Shown: positions 27,301 to 36,356 of the stretch, in pieces
Layout of the letters: each line of letters begins with the position of its first letter
Position numbering within the stretch: position 1 is the stretch's first letter
DNA from: Embiotoca jacksoni
Taxonomy: Eukaryota; Chordata; Actinopteri; Embiotocidae
DNA length: 64,000 nucleotides
Direction of reading: 5' to 3'
Assembly: GCA_022577435.1 (NCBI GenBank)
Contig: JAKOON010000011.1
Location: forward strand, 10,222,992-10,286,991
Position numbers and translations under genes: made by a program
Notes under the pieces: generated by a model
The model's input: the letters and a program-made list of their open reading frames with translations, nothing else
What the model was told of the DNA's origin: nothing
Database searches by the model: none

Positions 27301-30300
27301 AATTAAGGTCGGGGCTTCTTTGAGTGACAAGTTGGTGCCGTCACAGTTGGCCCGTTAATTTGTGATTGTTGCGTTTAGAAAATGTTTGATTTTGGAACAA
27401 CTTTTCAAAAAAATTGCGTTCTAATTTGCAGTTTTAAGTGATTAGTTTGCAGTAAAATTGCGGTAATTCACAAGAATTGCCAGTCGATTATTTATATATA
27501 TATTTCAGCAACATGCTCCATCTCTGTCGGGAGTATGGCTGAGTCGGGGAACTGCCAAGACGGAGACACGTGGAACTGAGTTTTAAAACCATTCATCAGC
27601 AAACATGGGAGATATCACGAAGGCTCGGAGCGTGTTTTATATACAGTGTTTGAGGAAAATTAAACTTTCTCAGAACTGAGAAAACTACTGGTTCAACTGA
27701 CTACATTTACTATCCATACTGAATGGACATCCACAGAAAAGTGGCCACTTTTCCCTTATAGGAGCTTTAAAACATTATGGGAAGTGCCGCAAGTCTAATC
27801 TCTGAGAATCGACGAAGCCAAATAAAAGCACATAAAATGTTGTCTGTCTGAGAAAGTAGTTGGATCGAATGTTTTAAAGAAATGAAGTCATCGAGAGGAT
27901 TTTATAATTTGGCAGCCAGTGAATACAGTCTGTGATCATTCAGCTGAAATCGGTCCAAAAAAAAAAGAAAAAACAGTCTACATCAGCAGAATGAAGGAAA
28001 TGTTATTTTACTCTTCAAATTTATGAATCTAATAAAAACCATTAACAGCATTTTATTACTGTAAGGCTGCTGTTTCTACTTTACATAACACCGGCTGTCT
28101 GAAACCACGTGATGGGATGTAATGTGTTGACACGGAGAACCAGGAAATATCTTTCATCCTGTTTAATAACTGTACAGCGCTCGTCCCGTCCCCTCACCGG
28201 GTCCGTGTGTACGGGTACGCGTTCCAGGACTCCTCCTCCACCCGAAGGGCGGCCTGCGGCAGGATGGCACAGAACCAGGACGGGATGTGCTTGCCGATGT
28301 GGTACACCTTGTGAGTGTACTGACCCGAGCCGCCGGGCCCGTCCTTGTAAGGCTTGTTCTCCAGGATCTCTACGCCGCTGCCCTCGCCGCAGCTCTCCTC
28401 TCTGCTCTTTTTCTGCAAGGCGGCAAGAAGGGGGAGAGGAAAGAGGGGAGGGAAAGCGGGGGGTGGGGGTGGGGAGAGAGATGTCATCAAAAAGTAAGAA
28501 TAGAAACTTGAGGTTGCGTAATGTTGTGTCCTGCCCTTTGTCAGCAGCGGAAGAAGTGCTGGTTTTAATTATTTAAGGGAACAGTGCGCGACTTTTATAT
28601 TTAAATGAAAGTTTGTTACATTAAAGCCAAACGAGTTCACACAACGCTCGTTAAGCTCTTCATCACCACCGGTTAAATCTCTCTGCAAACTGAGCATGCT
28701 CAATAGGAAGAGCACCAGACACTTCTGCCGGCTAACCTCCAAATTAGCCTGATAATTAACTTCAATAAATCTGAATACAAATATTGTTATCAAATTGATC
28801 AAATTCTGATGATGTCATTGTCATGTCATTTTGTGGTTATGGATGCGCCTTTAATTTAATTTATACACCATGTATCCAAAGTTTAAAATTAATCTTATAA
28901 TAACCAAAAAACTAACTTTTTGTTTATAAATTGTTCATAAATCTGATCATGATGTACTTCCATTTTTACTACAAAAAGCACAAGCGTTTCTGCCCTATCT
29001 TTGATTTATGGTCTAATTCAGTGTGTTTTATCGGTTTTTTGTTCTTGTTTATTTCCACTTTCTCATGTAACACTATTCCCAGTCGCCTTTTGTGACTCCA
29101 CTGAGTCATTTCTATTTTGGTGGTTTCTCTTTTGTGAGTGTGTATTTTTGGTTTTTATTCTCTGGTTTATGTTGTTTAGTTTTATTGTTTCAATTTCAGA
29201 AAATTCTTTTGCATTTATTTTGTTTTGAAACAAAAATATATAGTCCTTGAACAGATTGTGTTTCTTTATATTTTTTGCCTTAATGTAAATAGTTTTCTGT
29301 ATATATGCTTTTATTTTTGATAATGTTGCCAATTTTTGATAATAAAAGATACAAAAAAAAAAATCTGTGTTTTAATATAAGCTGTACTATAAAAACAGCT
29401 TCGCACCAGCAGGTCTGTCAAGCTAATATTTTGTTTGTTAGCGAGCCTACAAAATTATTAAAATTCACGTTATGTGGTTTCCACAACAAATTTCCAGCTC
29501 ATATGTAAAAGTAAGAAAGTTTAGATGAACATATGGTGCTAAACTTCTAATTGTATATATTAGTAGCTTGTATAATTTCAATATCTTGTTTTTTGGATGA
29601 TGAACAACTTGTTTCACACGTTAATAAATCACCGCTGGCGGCGTTGACGCAGAGGAGGGAGAGAAAGTGGTTAAAACCTGCTGACGTGTCCACCCAGCTT
29701 CACCCGGACTCAGCCTGCTCTCCTGACACTCATCCTCCCGTCCTGCTTTCTTTTCCTTTTCCAATTAAAGCCCTGCTCGCCTTACACAGCACTCCTGTAT
29801 CTCACCCGGGTCTGTGTCCGACCTTCACAGCGCTCAATGGATGATGAAGCAGAGACAAAGTGATGAGGCGGAAAGAAAAGAAAGCTTTGACACGAAAAAA
29901 AACCAACAACCTGGTCTTTGAATTCTTTCAGTCAGTCCCCATCTTATTTATCTACATCTCTAAATCTGATTTTCTTTAGATCCTCTGAATTAATTTATTC
30001 ACGAATTTTCTAGTTTTTAAAAAAAAAAAATCATTTTATTGCTTTAGCAGGATGTTTGGGTTGTTTTGCTGGATGAACTTGAGCAGACAAGATGTTTCTT
30101 TAAATTCATTTTGTCAGTATCACTTGTAAAACAAAATTTAATGAAAAGTCCGTCCATCCATTATCTTTACCCGCTTTATCCTGAATAGGGTCACTGGATA
30201 GGCTGGAACCTATCCCAGCTCACTTTTGGGCGAAGGCAGGATACACCCGCACAGGTCGCCAGTATATGACAGGGCCGACACTGAGATAGACGGAAAGCCC

Positions 30301-33300
30301 ATTCACGCTCTCATTCAAGCCCAGGGGGCAATTTGTAGAATCACCAATTAACCTGAGATGCAGCCGTTCCTCGACGGTGGGAGGAAGCTGGATGTCCCCG
30401 GAGAGAAGCCACGCTGGCACAGGGAGAACATGCAAACTCCACACAGAAAGGCCCAGGCCCGGATTCCAACCCGGAACCATCAGTTTCCCTTTCTGTCCCT
30501 GACTGTCACGTGACTTCCTCCAATAAAAGGCGCCAGGTGGTTGAAGCCTCCAGATCCCATAAGACCGACTCTTGTTGCATTAAGCCTGTTGTTCCTCGGC
30601 GGGAGCCTGGGATTACAGCATCGATGGATAAAAAAACCTACATCTCCTTAAGAGGCTCCCCATTTAGATTGTGACGGTCAGCGGCAGCAGGAGCACATGA
30701 ACTATCTCACCCCTCCGGGATCCGGTGGAGGAGCCCAAATATCAGCCTTTCAGTGTCTGGAGAGCCTTTCAGTCAGATGTGGAAATATTCACCAATTAAC
30801 CTATTAACATGCAGTTTGATTAGTGGTAAATTTAATAAGGGAAATGTTGAAAATATGGGAACTGTGCTGATTTTCTTATATTTTATTCCACTGTCACGGC
30901 TTCCTGTTGTTCAGTTGTACAACACGAGAGTAGCTCAAAAAGTTACGGGACTGCTCCTGTTACGCCCAAACAGTGTGCAGCACAGTGACGAGAGGCTGTA
31001 ACCTTCGTGAGTAAGTACTCCCAAGTTTCATCACTTAATCAAAATTAGCACCCGAGTTACACATGCTATAATGAACAGTGGTACGGGTGTGAAAACTGAG
31101 ATTTCTCCGAGGACAATTTTGGGTCAAATTCTGGTAATGGTCAACAGTGACCCTTGAAATGCTTCAGAAAGTCTACGGAGATGAAGCGACGAGCGGGGCG
31201 AGGTGTTCTGAGTGACATTCCCGTTTTAAGAGGGGCGGAGCTTCACTGTTAGAGACCGAAGAAGACGCGTCAGGTCAGGAGACATCAGGTGGGTTTTTCT
31301 TTGACATAGGCAAGGTTGTGCAACTGTGAATTCGTCCCCCAGGGTCAGACTGTCAACACCGAGTTCTACTGGGACCTTCTGAGGTTCTGTTATGGTTTGG
31401 ACTTTTTTTCTGCTTTGTAGTCTTCAGGTCAGTCTGGGTTTTGTGTCTTTGTTTCCCTTCCTGTCCTTCCTGTGATTGTTGGCCCCCTGATTAGTTTCAC
31501 CTGTCCCTCGGTGTACTTCCCTCCCTGCTGTATTTAGTCTGTGTTCTCATTTTCCCTCTTTGTCAGTTTGTTTCAGTTACCTGTTGCTTACTGCGTCTTT
31601 TGAAATCGAGATAACACAAACCACCTGAACTGTGGCGCCATGGCAACAGGGTTCTCCAACATGAGAATACGCCCGCTCACAGCAAATTGAAAACAGGAGA
31701 GTTTGTCACCCTCAACAACACAATTGTAGCTCCCCACCACCTGTTCTCGCTGGATTTGCCTCCCTGTGACTTCTCTCTGTTCCCCAAAAATTTGTCACAA
31801 ACTTTTTGCAGTACTTTTTTCATTTGCAAAATGCATCCAATAGCATCACAAGTAAAAATATAAATTCTGCAGTGAAATGTCTAAAAAAGGTGTCGACTGT
31901 ACATTTCAGCCATCAGTCGGCCTCAGATTTCATCCATTAAAAGACTTTTGATGCAAACAGATGTTCAAAGCATAACCGACCTAATGGACTGCAGTTTTAT
32001 TACACTGCTAACGTTATTGCTGAATCAGCGTGAACGACTGTACCGTTACCACACTCTGGTTTCCAGGCGATGATTGAAACGCTATCTTATCCCTTCCGTT
32101 CTAAAGTGCTGCGGGTCAAGAAAGAGCGCCGCGTGAATACAAATCACCGTGATCATTATTAACAGCAGGAGTGGGGTGCTCGGGGTCAACAATGAGAGCT
32201 CAGATTGAACACGGCGCGCCCTCCGCTGAAGACTTTAGGGAGGCCGTATCAGTAATGAAGGTCAGAGGAGGCAAACAGCTGGAAAATTGCTGTAATCTAG
32301 CAGGTAATGTAATTTAGGCGAGGAGCTGAGGGCCTTAAATTACCCCTCCTCGTGTGTGCGTCGCTTCTGCCGAGAGATCTGTATTAATAACACACATCTC
32401 GGAGCCCGGAGCAACGAGCCAGTGTCGACTGTACGGACGTTTGAGAACAAAAACAAGGATTCTGGCAAATGTTGAGTCTGAAAGTTGTTGTTCTCTTGCA
32501 AAGCAAACTGTCGAAGACAACCCAGACTGTCAGTGCACTACGGTGCAGACAGAAGTGTTCGTGTGCCCGCCTCATTGTAATGTAACCTTCAGTTCGCTCT
32601 CTGCTGCTTCGCTCGAAAACAGCTGTCAAGAGCAACCAACATGAAGGCTTTTGTGAGCCGAGGACGCGGCAGCTGCTGATGAAATGTGTTTGCTGTGGTG
32701 TTTGGCTTTCTTCAAAATCAGGAAACAAGAGGCATCTAGACAAGAGGTTATCTTAATATGCTGTTTTGCTTATATGTGCAATTATTGCGAACGTCAACAG
32801 TACCGTTAGCTTCCTGATCATTAACCACCTTCGTTTGTTCTCTGCAAACAATATCGTCTGGCTGCTGATTGTTATTTTGTTGAGTGGATTTTAAAAGAGG
32901 AGCGACTACAAGCTCCGGTACATGTCGGCGCTGCGTGCACAGCTGCGCTAGCAGGAAAACCAAGCGGCGACCTCCGGGGATGAAAACAGAAGTCAATGAG
33001 GAAGTGCTAAAAGCTGCAGTTCCTCGAATGACCACTTGAGGCTCCAGAAGCGAGTCAGTCCCCACAAACCACCACGTTAAAACTTTACAGCAGAAATATA
33101 CATGTTTCCAGCCTGGGACAGAAAACAGTTTTGGTCTCTGGAGCTAATGCAGCCCATTTTTGGATCAGCCAGGAGTAAGATAGAGTAAGGAACCGCCAAG
33201 ATGGTGACAGCTAGATATACGCAGACCTGCACTTCAAAACTGCTCTTCAGGATCACGATCACAATCTCGTGGATTTTTACCCCAACAGTCTTTAGTTACT

Positions 33301-36300
33301 CAGAAAGGTGGAGAAAATACCCCCAAAACAACTTTCTAGTAAGCAACAGTTCCGTGGGTGGAAACCTTTTTGGAAACTTTGCTCATGAGAAAGGTCAAAG
33401 GTTGGACCGGCTTGACTTGGCAGAAAGGCTACGCTAAGTGGCATAAGCACTCTTTACAACTGTGCTAAGATGAAAAGCAGCTTAGACTCACAACAAGTCC
33501 AACCCTGAGGTGGATGGACCGCAGCAGCAGAAAACCACGTCGGGTTTCAGCCAAGAATTGAAATCTGAGGCTGCAGTGAACACAGACTCACCAAGACTAG
33601 ACAGCTGAAGGGTCCTCATGATGGCTCAGGGAGAAAAACGTTTGACAGGCTGGTGACACTGAATAAAAAAAATCAGGGGATCATCAAATTCACGTTGATT
33701 CAACCTCTTACCAACGTAAATATTTGTATCAAATTTCATGCCAATCCATCTGATGGTTGCTGCAATCATCCCACTCAGCCATTTAAAATTAAAGAAGATA
33801 GATTCAGGTCACAGCTAAAATCCAGCTTCATGGAAAAATATGCATGCGACGAAGAAAGACTGAGAATAAAAAGCAGAACCTCTTGGAAACACTTCAATTT
33901 ACATGTGAGTGCTTTCAGAGAAGTTTTACCACTAATTTCCTGATAAGTTTCCAGGAAATAAATTTGTAATTAGCAGCCAGTTCTAGGGGAAAAGGCAGTG
34001 TTCAAAAAGGACACGACGAACTAATCAATCCCAATTGATTCTTGGCAAATTCTTATCAAAATATAACATGACACATATATTTTTTTTGGCTTAAACTATG
34101 ATGTTCCTTCAAGAAACTTCAGATTTTCAAATAAGTACCATCCTAAATAATTACTTCCAAAAAGCTTTCTTGGAAATAGCTTCTGACAAAAAAATACAGA
34201 GCTGTCAAGTCAAGTGAATATCACAAATCACAGTTGCCTCAGGCAGCTTTACAATCTCTACAGCAAACGACATTTTCTATCCTTAGACCCTCAATTTAGA
34301 CAAAAAAAAATCTTTAATGAGACAAAAAGTCCTTGAATGTGCTAAAAAAAAAAAACCATGGGTGTGACATGGGAAACAGCTGAGGATCTACATAAGAGTC
34401 CGAACTAGTGATCTAGTTTTCAAGGACTAGAATTGTTCAAGAAAAAGATGTGACGAAATAAATGAAATATTTTAACCTGCCTACCTTGATAAACCACCTC
34501 TACTTTATTATAAATTCTAAGGGACCTCTCAAAGTTTGCAAATATACCAAATATGTCTGGCTGAATAGTTGGACATTTATGATTAAACCAGCCATAAAAA
34601 CACGGCGTTCATTCGACGCAAACAAAGTGCCACAGAATACACTGTACATGTGATACTGTTAGTGTTATCTGTAAGCCACTTAAAGGAAAAAAAAAAAAAA
34701 GAAGAGAAATCTTGATTTTAGAGGGTTAAAAAGCTTCAGTCACTTTGCAGAGAGGAAGAGGACGGTCTGAATAGTTAACAGGCCCAAAGAAAGACGAGGA
34801 GAGGATGCACAGAAAAGAGCCCGTGTCCAATTTGAGAAGTGCCACCAGCTTGAGCGGACACTCTGTGGACCACGTCTGCTGAATTATAATGGGCCTGGCT
34901 TTGCTGAGGGTCTCGTTTCTGCCAGGCTGAGCTGCCCCTGAATAATTTATGTGACACCACAAGGTTAGCATGAACCAGGGGTACATAACTCCCGTCCTCG
35001 GGCCCTCTGGAGCCACAGCAGTACCTAATGCATCAAATGTTATCACTGGCTGCTCAGAGGTCTCGTAAGCCGACTCGGTTCCGACATTTGTCAAATCCCC
35101 TGCTTTCAGTTTGAACCTGGCAACAGACAACAGCCGCGTTTCAAACTGTCAGGGTGCTGCTGGAGTAAAACAAAAAGGCATCGGGAGCTCACACGCTGCG
35201 ACAACAGCACGAGGACAAAATTATAAAAAGTAAAGTCTAAAAAAAGAAAGCAGAGGTTCCTTTTAGCCAAAATGTCGGCCTGCGGATGGCAGTGCCATCC
35301 ACTGCTTTGGTCCTGAGTGAAATATCTGAACAACTACTGGATGGATTAGAAAAAATGTTGGCACAGACATTCATTGCTAATAGAAGAAGTCTACAGACGT
35401 TGGTGATCCTCTGACTTTTCCTAGTAGCACCACCAGCAGGTCGATGTTTTGAGTTTAAGAGAAATCACGACTGGATGGATTGCCATGATATTTGGAAAAT
35501 TTAGTCCAAATTGGGTTATCGCCTTTCTATTTTGTGCTTTTGTTTTATAACAAAATACCTGCAAAACTCATGACATTTGCAGGAGTCTCAGTTTATTAGC
35601 ACTAAGTATGAGTGCTAATTCGGAAATGATAGCAGGCCTACATGCTAACTGTTAAGCAGATTACGCCTGCTGAACGTCAGCATATTAGCACTGCTACTGT
35701 GACAAAAGTAGCATACCATTGTTAGCATTGTGCTTAAAGTAATAAATAAAGTAGCAAATATTCAACAACTACTGGATGGATTGGCACAAAAATTGGTACA
35801 GATATTGACGTTACCCAGACAATGAACCCTGTGGATTTTGGTGATCCTCTCACCTTTCCTGTAGCACCACCAGCAGAATAAGGCAGGTTTTAGAGTTTCA
35901 AATTCTACAAATAATCACTTTGTTTGTTTTTATACATCCTATGTGGTTTGGTGTAGTTTAAATCGTGTTGGTAATTTCTATTATTGTCAACAAATCCCAT
36001 AGAAAGAATAACAAAAGACTTCTCTCCATGAATGTTTAAGAGAGAATTACTTAGTTTTCATTTTTCTTTTAGACTCTCAGTGACGACCTAAACATTTGAT
36101 TTTCTAGTGAGTATTTGCAGCAGCATCTGTTTCAGATTTTTGATATTTCTTTTTAAATTGTTGCAGCTAAATTTCTTCTTTTCTTTCTGTACTGTATCAT
36201 AACGTGAGGTGTTCATGTTATTATGTCCACCCCGGGAAACGTGAATGACGCTTCTAACTGTGTGTAACGGCATTAAGAGCTGCAGATACAATGTTGTCAT

Positions 36301-36324
36301 GGCGATGCTGACTGCACCCTCATG

Positions 36325-36356
<32 letters not shown>

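Noticed and set aside
30150..30480. Possible tRNA-derived SINE, because the end resembles a tRNA B box (ggattccaacccgg)
   Set aside because: No A box at the proper distance and no tRNA-like fold could be drawn. Listed only as a dispersed repeat of uncertain class.
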